A stretch of 14,893 nt of DNA from assembly GCA_002493755.1 (NCBI GenBank), contig DKZT01000068.1, positions 1 through 14,893 on the forward strand, read 5' to 3'. Shown piece by piece: positions 6,443 to 12,064 of the stretch. The notes beneath the pieces were generated by a model, which did no database searches, was not told the DNA's origin, and worked only from the letters and a program-made list of their open reading frames with translations. Both the position numbers and the translations under genes were made by a program. The DNA comes from Ruminococcaceae bacterium UBA7067 (GTDB lineage Bacteria; Bacillota; Clostridia; Oscillospirales; Acutalibacteraceae). The stretch's first letter is position 1, and every line of letters begins with the position of its first letter.

Positions 6443-7867
6443 CCTGAAGTCCCTCTTGCCGTCGTGCAGCTCCTTGAGATATTCCGCCGCAATGCTCTTT
6501 ACCTTCGGGTTCGTTATTCTTTCAAGCTCCTCTTTTATTACTGCCTCGCCCTTTTTCTGCGTGTCCTCGCTTGCGTAGTCCTCAAGGTATTCCTTGAGCG
6601 TCATAAGTGCATTCGGCTGACAGCAGTTCACAATCTGCCCCGACTTCAAAAGGCTCATAAAGCGGTCGCCTGTTCTGCCCTCACGGTAGCAGGCGGTGCA
6701 GAAGCTCGGAATATAGCCGAGGCTTAAGAGCCAGTTTACAACCTCGTCAAGGGTGCGGTTGTCGCTGATGTCAAACTGCGATGAGTTCTCCTCCTCAGGC
6801 TCAGGCTCGCAGTAGCCGCCCACGCTTGTGCGTGACGCACCGCTTATCTGCGAAATGCCCAAATCAAGCACTCTTTCACGGCTTTTCTGTGATTCTCTTG
6901 TCGATACAATCATACCCGTGTACGGAACGGCTATTCGGATAACTGCGACAATCTTTGCAAAAATATCGTCAGAAATTGCGTTAGTAAACTCGCTCGGGTC
7001 GATGTCCTCGGCAGGGCAGATTCTCGGCACGCTTATCGTGTGAGGACCTACGCCGTGAGCCTCTTCAAGATGCTCTGCGTGCATAATTATTCCCGTGAAG
7101 TCATAGCGGTACATATTAAGTCCGAACAGCACTCCCAGTCCTACATCGTCAATGCCGCCCTCCATTGCTCTGTCCATAGCTTCGGTATGGTAGGCGTAGT
7201 TGTGCTTCGGTCCTGTCGGGTGAAGCTTTTCGTAGTTTTCCTTGTGGTAGGTTTCCTGAAAGAGAATATATGTGCCGATGCCCGCTTCCTTAAGCTTGCG
7301 GTAGTTTTCAACAGTTGTAGCGGCTATGTTGACATTAACACGGCGGATTGCTCCGTTTTTGTGCTTGATTGAATAGATAGTCTTTATGCTCTCAAGTATG
7401 TATTCAATCGGGTTATTTACAGGGTCCTCGCCTGCCTCAAGCGCAAGCCGCTTGTGACCCATATCCTGAAGTGCGATTACCTCGTTCCTGATTTCCTCCT
7501 GAGTGAGCTTTTTGCGGCATATGTGCTTGTTTTTGTAGTGATAAGGGCAGTACACACAGCCGTTTACACAGTAGTTTGAAAGATAAAGCGGAGCGAACAT
7601 AACTATTCTTCTGCCGTAGAAACGCTCCTTAATCTCCTTTGCAAGCTTAAAGATTTTCTCGTTTTCCTCCTCAAGCTCACAGTCGAGCAGTAAAAGAGCC
7701 TCTCTGTGCGTAACGCCCTTACCGAGCTTCGCCTTTTCAATTATTGAATTGATAAGCTCACGGTTGTTTTTGTTTTCATCGGCGTATTTCAGGGTAGCTT
7801 CAATCTCCTCGTGATTGATGAACTCCTCCGCCTTCAGTGATTTCGGGTCATACTTATACATTGTCAT
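6437..7867 (-). CDS. hydG: Radical SAM tyrosine lyase HydG
   Basis: HydG cleaves tyrosine to p-cresol and dehydroglycine and converts the latter to CO and cyanide bound to iron, supplying the H-cluster ligands. The 476-residue length fits the family. The radical-SAM cluster motif CVNGCVYC (Cys100, Cys104, Cys107) and the HydG-specific C-terminal auxiliary cluster motif CX2C-X22-C (Cys390, Cys393, Cys416 within CTACYREGRTGDRF and the NCCQPNAL segment) are intact; the latter separates HydG from ThiH. An alternative start two codons in (7861) fits AAGGAAG at least as well. The stop codon is buried in a long hairpin. It lies 363 bp beyond hydE, a spacer occupied by nested repeats that include a candidate promoter. 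Confidence 0.97.
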   Translation of the reverse strand: MTMYKYDPKSLKAEEFINHEEIEATLKYADENKNNRELINSIIEKAKLGKGVTHREALLLLDCELEEENEKIFKLAKEIKERFYGRRIVMFAPLYLSNYCVNGCVYCPYHYKNKHICRKKLTQEEIRNEVIALQDMGHKRLALEAGEDPVNNPIEYILESIKTIYSIKHKNGAIRRVNVNIAATTVENYRKLKEAGIGTYILFQETYHKENYEKLHPTGPKHNYAYHTEAMDRAMEGGIDDVGLGVLFGLNMYRYDFTGIIMHAEHLEEAHGVGPHTISVPRICPAEDIDPSEFTNAISDDIFAKIVAVIRIAVPYTGMIVSTRESQKSRERVLDLGISQISGASRTSVGGYCEPEPEEENSSQFDISDNRTLDEVVNWLLSLGYIPSFCTACYREGRTGDRFMSLLKSGQIVNCCQPNALMTLKEYLEDYASEDTQKKGEAVIKEELERITNPKVKSIAAEYLKELHDGKRDFRF

Positions 7868-7895
7868 TACTTCCTTTATGGTGATTTATTTTAGT

Positions 7896-7923
7896 GTTGA
7901 GAGTGAAGAGTGAAGAGTGGAGA
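7896..7923 (+). repeat. Heptamer array in the hydG leader
   Basis: Four 7-bp units (GTTGAGA, GTGAAGA twice, GTGGAGA) located about 30 bp upstream of the hydG start codon. It is a GTGAAGA variant of the same period-7 family. Confidence 0.65.
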
Positions 7924-7985
7924 GAATGTTGTCGCCGCAAGCGGCTCTTTGAATTAATAAAAACTCGTTACAAGGCAGTGAATTC

Positions 7986-8101
7986 GTAGGGAACGGTCAT
8001 GACCGTTCCGGGATAGACGCAGTTACTACTAAGTTAAACAAAATCAGAATAAATTATAACATTCATCGGCTCGAGCCGGAACACTCATGAGTGTTCCCTA
8101 C
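7986..8101 (+). repeat. Two-hairpin element, copy A (116 bp)
   Basis: Begins GTAGGGAACGGTCATGACC and ends CTCATGAGTGTTCCCTAC. Both ends are perfect palindromes (GGAACGGTC/GACCGTTCC; GGAACACTC/GAGTGTTCC). The interior is AT-rich. Copy B lies at 6171-6284 in the opposite orientation, and half a copy at 11353-11376. Confidence 0.75.
8053..8081 (-). promoter_or_regulatory. Candidate promoter inside the two-hairpin element, facing hydG
   Basis: Minus strand: extended -10 TGTTATAAT (TATAAT at 8053-8058) with a weak TTCCGG -35 at 17-bp spacing (8076-8081). It would start transcription about 185 bp upstream of hydG. It may allow hydG-hydF expression independent of the operon promoter. Copy B has only a poorer match here. 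Confidence 0.35.
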
Positions 8102-8157
8102 AACCTCGTTTCGGGTATCTTCTTAATTCAAAGAGCAGCGAAGCTGCGATTACCAAA

Positions 8158-8252
8158 ATTATTCTTTCTTATTTCTTATTTATTCTCTATTCTTTACTGC
8201 GGCGTAGCCGCACATCTCCACTCTCCACTCTTAACTCTGCGGCGCAGCCGCA
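8158..8252. repeat. Period-7 repeats flanked by GCGGC palindromes at the hydE 3' end
   Basis: AT-rich heptamers (TTCTTAT, TTATTCT, CTATTCT) at about 8158-8197, the palindrome TGCGGCGTAGCCGCA (8198-8212), TCTCCAC/TCTTAAC heptamers (8215-8238), then TGCGGCGCAGCCGCA (8238-8252). The last two modules run into the hydE coding sequence and supply its final codons and stop. Confidence 0.65.
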
Positions 8253-9280
8253 CAATCTCCTCTGTCCGTCACAATCTCATACCCTATGCTCTCAACCCTG
8301 CGGCTCAGGCAAAAACGGCACTCTGCCGCCTCCTCGCCTGTGCATATCTTATTGTCATAGAGCGAATAGTCCTTTCTGTGCATAACGGGCGAGAGATTCG
8401 GCATTACAACATTCGCACCGGCTAAAATTCCCTTTTCACGCCCTCTCGGGTCGATTGTTCCAAGAGCCGTTGTCGCAGGGAGCAGAACATTCGGCTTTAT
8501 CAGCCTTATTATCGCAAGCAGCTTGAGCGTTAAGTCACAGCTTCCTGCCTTGAAGTCGGCAAACGGCGTATCCTTATGCGGAATAAACGGTCCTATGCCG
8601 ACCATATGCGGCTGAATTTCTTTTATAAACTGCAAATCCTTATATATGCTTTCCTCGGTCTGATACGGCGAACCGACCATAAAGCCCACTCCCGTCTGAT
8701 AGCCTATATCCTTTAAGTCTTTGATGCACCGCATACGGTTTTCAAAGCTCATTTTATCGGGGTGAAGCCTTTTGTAGTGGTCACAGTCAGCCGTTTCGTG
8801 CCGCAGAAGGTAGCGGTCTGCGCCTGCTTCAAAGTAACGCTCATACGAGCTTCTGCTCCTCTCGCCTATCGACATTGTAACGGCGCAGTCGGGATAGCGT
8901 GACTTTATCTCCCCGATAATACTCACATAATCGTCATCGGTGTAGTGCATATCCTCGCCGCCCTGCAGAACAAAGGTGCGAAAGCCGAGCGAATAGCCAT
9001 TATCACAGCAATTCAGAATTTCCTCTGCGCTGAGTCTGTATCGGTTTGCGTTTTTGTTTGAGGCTCTTATTCCGCAGTAGAGGCAGTCGTTTTTACAGTA
9101 GTTTGTGAACTCTATAAGACCCCGTACAAAGATTTTGTTTCCGTAGTATTTCTGCGCCTGCTCACGGCTTTTTGAAAAGAGGTATTCGGTATCCTGCGCA
9201 TTGCCGCAGTGAATAATCGCTTTGAAATCGTCTAAGCTCAGAAAGCCTGTTTTTGCAAGAGCGTCTATTATATTTTTCAT
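8231..9280 (-). CDS. hydE: Radical SAM [FeFe]-hydrogenase maturase HydE
   Basis: HydE processes the HydG-made iron-CO-cyanide-cysteine complex on the way to the 2Fe precursor. From the ATG at 9280 (AAAGG 7 bp upstream) it is 349 residues, a normal length. The radical-SAM motif is Cys62-Cys66-Cys69 (CKNDCLYC); the LQGGEDMHY segment is typical of the BioB/HydE/PylB group. The optional second cluster motif CX7CX2C is present (Cys313, Cys321, Cys324). The final residues (CAAAPQS) and the TAA stop are encoded by the palindrome and heptamer repeat, so the natural C-terminus has been replaced or extended by repeat DNA. It starts 2 bp after the stop of the TM1266-like gene, so the two are translationally coupled. 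Confidence 0.96.
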   Translation of the reverse strand: MKNIIDALAKTGFLSLDDFKAIIHCGNAQDTEYLFSKSREQAQKYYGNKIFVRGLIEFTNYCKNDCLYCGIRASNKNANRYRLSAEEILNCCDNGYSLGFRTFVLQGGEDMHYTDDDYVSIIGEIKSRYPDCAVTMSIGERSRSSYERYFEAGADRYLLRHETADCDHYKRLHPDKMSFENRMRCIKDLKDIGYQTGVGFMVGSPYQTEESIYKDLQFIKEIQPHMVGIGPFIPHKDTPFADFKAGSCDLTLKLLAIIRLIKPNVLLPATTALGTIDPRGREKGILAGANVVMPNLSPVMHRKDYSLYDNKICTGEEAAECRFCLSRRVESIGYEIVTDRGDCAAAPQS

Positions 9281-9282
9281 AT

Positions 9283-9531
9283 TCACACCTTTGAATACAG
9301 CGTTTTGGAATTTATCCCCTCAAGCCTGCCGAGCTTGCCCGACAGTGCGCTGATTATATCGTTCGGCGCGTCAAGCACAACGCTTATCACATTTATGTTT
9401 TTCTCTCTGTGCGGTATTCCCATTCTGCCTATTATGTATTCGCCGTATTCGGACAGAAGATTGTTCATTTTATCAACATTCTTTGTATCCTCAACCACAA
9501 TTCCGATAACGGCAATCCTTGTATCGTTCAA
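9283..9531 (-). CDS. TM1266-type iron-only hydrogenase system regulator
   Basis: A small ACT-like-fold protein (82 aa from a TTG start) with the family signature TRIAVIGIVVED, YIIGRMGIPHREKNIN and VVLDAPNDIISALSGKLGRL. The family is named from its consistent location beside hydrogenase maturation genes; its biochemical role is not established. The TTG at 9531 is preferred because GGAGAGG lies about 10 bp upstream. A longer reading from a GTG at 9555 would overlap that site and start within a dispersed repeat. It is the first gene of the hyd unit and directly precedes hydE. Confidence 0.9.
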   Translation of the reverse strand: MNDTRIAVIGIVVEDTKNVDKMNNLLSEYGEYIIGRMGIPHREKNINVISVVLDAPNDIISALSGKLGRLEGINSKTLYSKV

Positions 9532-9550
9532 GCGTACTCTTCCTCTCCGA

Positions 9551-9596
9551 AACACACCCCTCAGCCGCCTTCGGCGACAGCTCCCCTAAAGGGGCG
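9551..9596 (+). repeat. Dispersed CCCTCAG...ACAGCTCCC palindromic repeat
   Basis: The core CCCTCAG, a GCCG/CGGC hairpin, ACAGCTCCC and a CCCC/GGGG hairpin. The same layout is at 14852-14893, where the first hairpin has different bases (TCAGC/GCTGA) but still pairs. Here it lies in the leader of the hyd operon just before the TM1266-like gene. Confidence 0.7.
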
Positions 9597-9622
9597 CCTG
9601 AATATGTTTCAATCTTCAATTT

Positions 9623-9659
9623 AAAAAATAAATGCGCCTTGCCGAAACAACAAGACGCA
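9623..9659 (-). terminator. Intrinsic terminator within the hyd operon leader
   Basis: Minus strand: 9-bp stem TGCGTCTTG/CAAGGCGCA with one G-U pair (9651-9659 with 9633-9641), a 9-nt loop, then TTTATTTTTT. It is located between the strong promoter at 9806-9834 and the first hyd gene at 9531. Confidence 0.8.
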
Positions 9660-9799
9660 CCGAAATTTCTCTTAACCGATATAAATAGCACAGGGCTTGA
9701 CCCTTGCCTTTATGGTTTGTCTTTTGCCTTGGAGTACCTCGGCATCAGAGTAATCGGGTTTGTTGTCTTTGCGCTCGGATATATCCTTTCGCTCAGCAC
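9623..9799 (-). ncRNA. Leader RNA or small RNA upstream of the hyd operon (about 175 nt)
   Basis: It is bounded by a consensus-like promoter and an intrinsic terminator and contains no good open frame on its strand. Hairpins are visible: GGATATATCC (self-complementary), GAG-GTA-CTC inside GCC/GGC, and AGGG/CCCT near 9690. A 9-nt stretch, AGACAACAA (9760-9768), can pair with TTGTTGTTT in the terminator loop region (9645-9653), a possible antiterminator. No known riboswitch or 6S/SRP signature is recognised. It is either a cis attenuator controlling hyd expression or an independent small RNA. Confidence 0.5.
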
Positions 9800-9805
9800 A
9801 GTATT

Positions 9806-9834
9806 ATTATATTCGATAAATCGGAATTTAGCAA
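9806..9834 (-). promoter_or_regulatory. Promoter reading toward the hyd operon
   Basis: Minus strand: TTGCTA (9829-9834), 17-bp spacer, TATAAT (9806-9811). The predicted start near 9799 gives a leader of about 270 nt to the TM1266-like start codon if the terminator is read through. Confidence 0.75.
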
Positions 9835-9851
9835 TGGTTTTTTTGATTTAG

Positions 9852-9907
9852 TTTTTAGTTTAGAGTTTAGAGTTTAGAGTTTAGAGTTTTGAGTTTGGAG
9901 TTCAGAG
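9852..9907 (+). repeat. Heptamer array running into the antitoxin gene
   Basis: Eight 7-bp units (TTTTTAG, TTTAGAG four times, TTTTGAG, TTTGGAG, TTCAGAG). The last unit contains the stop codon of the Phd/YefM-like gene on the minus strand. Confidence 0.8.
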
Positions 9908-10162
9908 AAGCGACCTCATTTCTTCAGAAGCTTCAAGGAAATCAAATCTCTCCGTTGTTGATTCAGGCTCGGCTGTGGTTTTTTTAAGTCGTTCGGCTAT
10001 ATAATTTTCCCGTACAATCTTACTGTACTGCTCTATACTCATAACAACCATATCTCCATATCCGTTTTTAGTAAGAAATACTGGTTCTTGATTATCGTGT
10101 ACGGCTTTTGAATTTTCAGCAAAGTTGTTTCTCAAATCCGTAACAGGTCTGATATTAAGCAT
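9902..10162 (-). CDS. Type II antitoxin, Phd/YefM family, without a visible toxin
   Basis: An 86-residue protein with the Phd/YefM N-terminal fold: MLNIRPVTDLRNNF, then PVFLTKNGYGDMVVMSIEQY, which are the DNA-binding and dimerisation parts. The C-terminal segment (about 55-86) is acidic and would be the toxin-neutralising tail. GGAGAGGTGA precedes the ATG by 5 bp and a promoter is at 10204-10232. In this family the toxin gene (RelE/Doc type) normally follows directly. Here a heptamer array begins at the stop codon and the next sequence downstream is the hyd promoter region, so the toxin seems lost. It may survive as a repressor or an antidote to a toxin elsewhere. Confidence 0.88.
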   Translation of the reverse strand: MLNIRPVTDLRNNFAENSKAVHDNQEPVFLTKNGYGDMVVMSIEQYSKIVRENYIAERLKKTTAEPESTTERFDFLEASEEMRSLL

Positions 10163-10203
10163 CTAATTCACCTCTCCATATATTATATTGTGATTATATC
10201 GTC

Positions 10204-10232
10204 ATTCTATCATAATTATGCTATTTTGCCAA
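10204..10232 (-). promoter_or_regulatory. Promoter of the Phd/YefM-like gene
   Basis: Minus strand: TTGGCA (10227-10232), 17-bp spacer, TAGAAT (10204-10209). An AT-rich stretch with TATAAT-like words lies downstream, where autorepression by the antitoxin would be expected. The exact -10 is uncertain. Confidence 0.5.
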
Positions 10233-10255
10233 TTAACAATGACAAATCAGCCTGC

Positions 10256-10309
10256 AAACAAAAATCGGGCGGACTGCCGTTCTTTATTCAAACGACAATC
10301 TCCCGATTT
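10256..10309 (-). terminator. Terminator after the helical hypothetical gene
   Basis: Minus strand: AAATCGGG/CCCGATTT (10302-10309 with 10262-10269) enclosing an inner GTCGTT/AACGGC hairpin, then TTGTTTG. The CCGATTT arm can alternatively pair with AATCGG at about 10314-10319. Confidence 0.5.
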
Positions 10310-10340
10310 ATTCAATCGGCAATGCAAACGGCTGTGGTTA

Positions 10341-10775
10341 TTACAGAAAGCGGCGAATATCAACAGCCAGCTTTTCCTCAAGCTTTATAAGGCGTTTTGC
10401 GATGTCCTTTGATTTTTCGTCTGCCGCTTTATATTGATTAAGATAGCGGCTGAGTGATTTTACGCCCATATTACAGCCGTCTGTCATAATTTCTGCGATA
10501 GTATTGTCCGATTTATCTATGGCAAGCTTAAAGTCAATCTTCATCTGCGACATACCCTTAGCCATTATGCCGGGTTCTTTGCCCTCATCGTGATATTCAT
10601 TCAAAAGCTGTTCTATTTCGTCACCGAGCTTATCGTGCCGGCTTTTGCAGTCCATCAGCTTCTTCCTGAAATCATCATCGGATACACTGCTAAGCACATC
10701 ATCTATTGAAGCCACTCCCATTTTTACGCCTGCGTCACATTCTCTGAGCAGTCTGACTGTATCCTCTTCTATCAT
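10341..10775 (-). CDS. Conserved hypothetical, predicted four-helix bundle (144 aa)
   Basis: I do not recognise a named family. The sequence is almost wholly amphipathic helix: one at about 5-35, a second around 40-65 (KLMDCKSRHDKLGDEIEQLL), a short loop with KEPGIMAKGM, a third around 75-110 including IAEIMTDGCNMGVKSLSRYL, and a fourth around 112-144. The layout resembles ferritin-like or DUF2383-type bundles, though no metal-ligand pattern is clear. No signal peptide or membrane segment is seen. The ATG at 10775 is chosen for AGGGGG 8 bp upstream; a TTG directly before it is less likely. It is flanked by terminators on both sides, so probably monocistronic. Confidence 0.85.
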   Translation of the reverse strand: MIEEDTVRLLRECDAGVKMGVASIDDVLSSVSDDDFRKKLMDCKSRHDKLGDEIEQLLNEYHDEGKEPGIMAKGMSQMKIDFKLAIDKSDNTIAEIMTDGCNMGVKSLSRYLNQYKAADEKSKDIAKRLIKLEEKLAVDIRRFL

Positions 10776-10932
10776 CAATAACGCCCCCTATTTTAATATA
10801 AAAACAGTATGCGCAGTTTTGACGGAAAAATAACAAGCTGATACAGAAGATATGAAAATTCACTCGGTTAATTCAATGTTAGAAAACTGTTAGAAACCGA
10901 ATTTTCAGGGCAAATATTTTTTGCTGAAACAC

Positions 10933-10973
10933 AAAAAGAAAATCGCCCTAAACGCAGTGTTTAAGGCGATTTT
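10933..10973 (-). terminator. Terminator of the tRNA-Thr/tRNA-Tyr unit
   Basis: Minus strand: 15-bp stem AAAATCGCCTTAAAC/GTTTAGGGCGATTTT with one G-U pair (10959-10973 with 10939-10953), a 5-nt loop, then CTTTTTG. It begins 6 bp past the tRNA-Tyr CCA end. Confidence 0.9.
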
Positions 10974-10979
10974 ACACGC

Positions 10980-11064
10980 TGGTGGGAGAAGGTGGATTCG
11001 AACCACCGAAGCAAATTGCAACAGATTTACAGTCTGCCCCCTTTGGCCACTCGGGAATTCTCCC
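10980..11064 (-). tRNA. tRNA-Tyr (anticodon GTA)
   Basis: An 85-nt class II tRNA with a long variable arm and encoded CCA (10980-10982). The anticodon stem-loop is CAGACTGTAAATCTG, giving anticodon GTA. The acceptor stem is GGGAGAA/TTCTCCC with discriminator A. It lies 40 bp downstream of tRNA-Thr in the same unit. Confidence 0.96.
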
Positions 11065-11104
11065 ATATATTAAGGCTATCGCCATACGGCAAATAGCCTT
11101 TCTT

Positions 11105-11180
11105 TGGAGCTGGTGGACGGACTTGAACCCCCGACCTGCTGATTACAAATCAGCTGCTCTACCAACTGAGCTACACCAGC
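11105..11180 (-). tRNA. tRNA-Thr (anticodon TGT)
   Basis: A 76-nt tRNA with encoded CCA (11105-11107). The anticodon loop is TTTGTAA, giving TGT. The acceptor stem is GCTGGTG/CACCAGC with discriminator T, usual for Firmicute tRNA-Thr. It is the first gene after the promoter at 11211-11239. Confidence 0.96.
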
Positions 11181-11210
11181 ACATTCAAGTTACTCACTTG
11201 ACGCTCATAT

Positions 11211-11239
11211 ATAATACCACGCAGGTATTGTTTTGTCAA
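11211..11239 (-). promoter_or_regulatory. Promoter of the tRNA-Thr/tRNA-Tyr unit
   Basis: Minus strand: TTGACA (11234-11239), 17-bp spacer, TATTAT (11211-11216), with an A/T-rich upstream stretch (11241-11270) that could act as an UP element. Confidence 0.92.
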
Positions 11240-11273
11240 CACTTTTTTTAAATTTTTTGTCAAAAAGTTTTTT

Positions 11274-11329
11274 CAGAGTGAAGAGTTTTGAGTTTTAAGT
11301 TTAGAGTTTAGAGTTTTGAGTGAAGAGTA
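11274..11329 (+). repeat. Heptamer array
   Basis: Eight 7-bp units (CAGAGTG, AAGAGTT, TTGAGTT, TTAAGTT, TAGAGTT twice, TTGAGTG, AAGAGTA). It mixes the GAGTTT-type and GAGTGA-type units, which shows that these are one family. Confidence 0.75.
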
Positions 11330-11336
11330 TCCAACA

Positions 11337-11395
11337 TTCAGCAGAGCGAACCGGAACGGTCAAGACCGTTCCCTACAACCTCGTTTCGGGTAACA
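11337..11395 (+). repeat. Partial two-hairpin element with shared flanks
   Basis: TTCAGCAGAGCGAAC (11337-11351, identical at 14837-14851), then the palindrome GGAACGGTCAAGACCGTTCC (11353-11372), CCTAC, and the flank AACCTCGTTTCGGGTA that also follows copy A at 8102. Only one hairpin of the two-hairpin element is present. Confidence 0.65.
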
Positions 11396-11420
11396 GCAGT
11401 TACCGCACATTTCTTTATTC

Positions 11421-11453
11421 AAAAGCCAGAACGGGTTGTGCGTTCCGGCTTTT
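11421..11453 (-). terminator. Terminator of the CBS-domain gene
   Basis: Minus strand: AAAAGCCGGAACG/CGTTCTGGCTTTT, where the single odd pair is G-U in this sense (A-C on the other), with a 7-nt loop and a TTTTG tail. It lies 16 bp past the stop at 11469. Confidence 0.7.
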
Positions 11454-11468
11454 TTCTCATTTATTTCT

Positions 11469-11909
11469 TCAGACGCTCACCTTCATAATTGAAGCTATCG
11501 CGTCGTCTATTGCCTTCTGATTGTAATAGTACTTAATTATGTCGCTTCGGGTTATAATACCCATAAAGACTCCTCTGTCATCAATAACCGGCACAAAATT
11601 CTGATCCATTACTCTGAGCAGCAGAGTTTCAATCGGGGTTGTTATCGTTACCGGCGGATTCCAGCCTTTTCTCAATATATCCTTCACAGTGTAACCCTCC
11701 TGCTTTTTCATTGAGCAGTCGTTACAGTCGAGTATATGCCACAGGAAATCTCCCTCATTCACTGTTCCGACATATTCTCCGTTTTTTGCAATTACAGGAA
11801 TAGCTGTGTAGCCGTGGTAGCGCATCTTCTCAAGACCCTGCCTTATGGTATTCGTTTCATAGATATAGGCAACGTCACATTTTGGCTTTAACAGCATAAT
11901 AATATTCAT
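11469..11909 (-). CDS. CBS-domain pair protein (146 aa)
   Basis: Two tandem CBS domains: first about residues 8-60 (CDVAYIYETNTIRQGLEKMR, then YTAIPVIAKNGEYVGTVNEGDFLW), second about 78-138 (PIETLLLRVMDQNFVPVIDDR, then MGIITRSDIIKYYYNQ). Such stand-alone pairs bind adenine nucleotides or related ligands and regulate partners. A Cys-rich loop (LDCNDCSMKK) lies between them. The ATG at 11909 is chosen: GAGGTGA lies upstream, and the alternative TTG at 11942 falls inside the promoter -10. It is divergent from the Na/Pi cotransporter, 385 bp apart, with repeats between. No partner gene adjoins it, so its target is unknown. Confidence 0.9.
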   Translation of the reverse strand: MNIIMLLKPKCDVAYIYETNTIRQGLEKMRYHGYTAIPVIAKNGEYVGTVNEGDFLWHILDCNDCSMKKQEGYTVKDILRKGWNPPVTITTPIETLLLRVMDQNFVPVIDDRGVFMGIITRSDIIKYYYNQKAIDDAIASIMKVSV

Positions 11910-11941
11910 TTTGTTCAGTTTCACCTCTTTTCTGTAATTCA

Positions 11942-11950
11942 ATTATAGCA
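11942..11950 (-). promoter_or_regulatory. Extended -10 promoter of the CBS gene
   Basis: Minus strand: TGCTATAAT with TATAAT at 11942-11947. The -35 (CTTATA, 17 bp away) is poor, consistent with an extended -10 promoter. Confidence 0.5.
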
Positions 11951-12010
11951 AATTGTGGAATTAATATAAGTATTTTTCGTGAACAAATCTTGAACTTTGC
12001 ATAACCATTG

Positions 12011-12050
12011 GCGGCTTTGCCGCAGAGTGAAGAGTGAAGAGTGGAGAGTT
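12011..12050 (+). repeat. GCGGC palindrome with GAGTGA-type heptamers
   Basis: Palindrome GCGGC-TTT-GCCGC (12011-12023) followed by four heptamers (CAGAGTG, AAGAGTG twice, GAGAGTT). The same palindrome-heptamer junction occurs inverted at 6312-6341 and 8215-8252. Confidence 0.65.
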
Positions 12051-12064
12051 AATTCTTTGTCCTC

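Larger units (their letters stand above)
7931..8148. repeat. Inverted-repeat element interrupted by the two-hairpin element
   Basis: The left arm (GCCGC-AA-GCGGC then CTCTTTGAATTAA, 7934-7957) and right arm (TTAATTCAAAGAGCAGC, from 8123) match the compact element at 4825-4894. Between them lies the 116-bp two-hairpin element, plus flanks sharing the CGTTACAAG and CTCGTTTCGGGTA blocks seen elsewhere. The arrangement reads as one small element inside another. Confidence 0.6.

Noticed and set aside
9623..9799. 6S RNA, SRP RNA or a known riboswitch
   Set aside because: The length fits 6S RNA, but I could not find its central-bubble layout or any conserved riboswitch core words, so no family name is given.
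9519..9851. Plus-strand 110-codon open frame with a hydrophobic C-terminal half
   Set aside because: It overlaps the TM1266-like start, a dispersed repeat, the terminator and the promoter on the other strand, and has no ribosome binding site.
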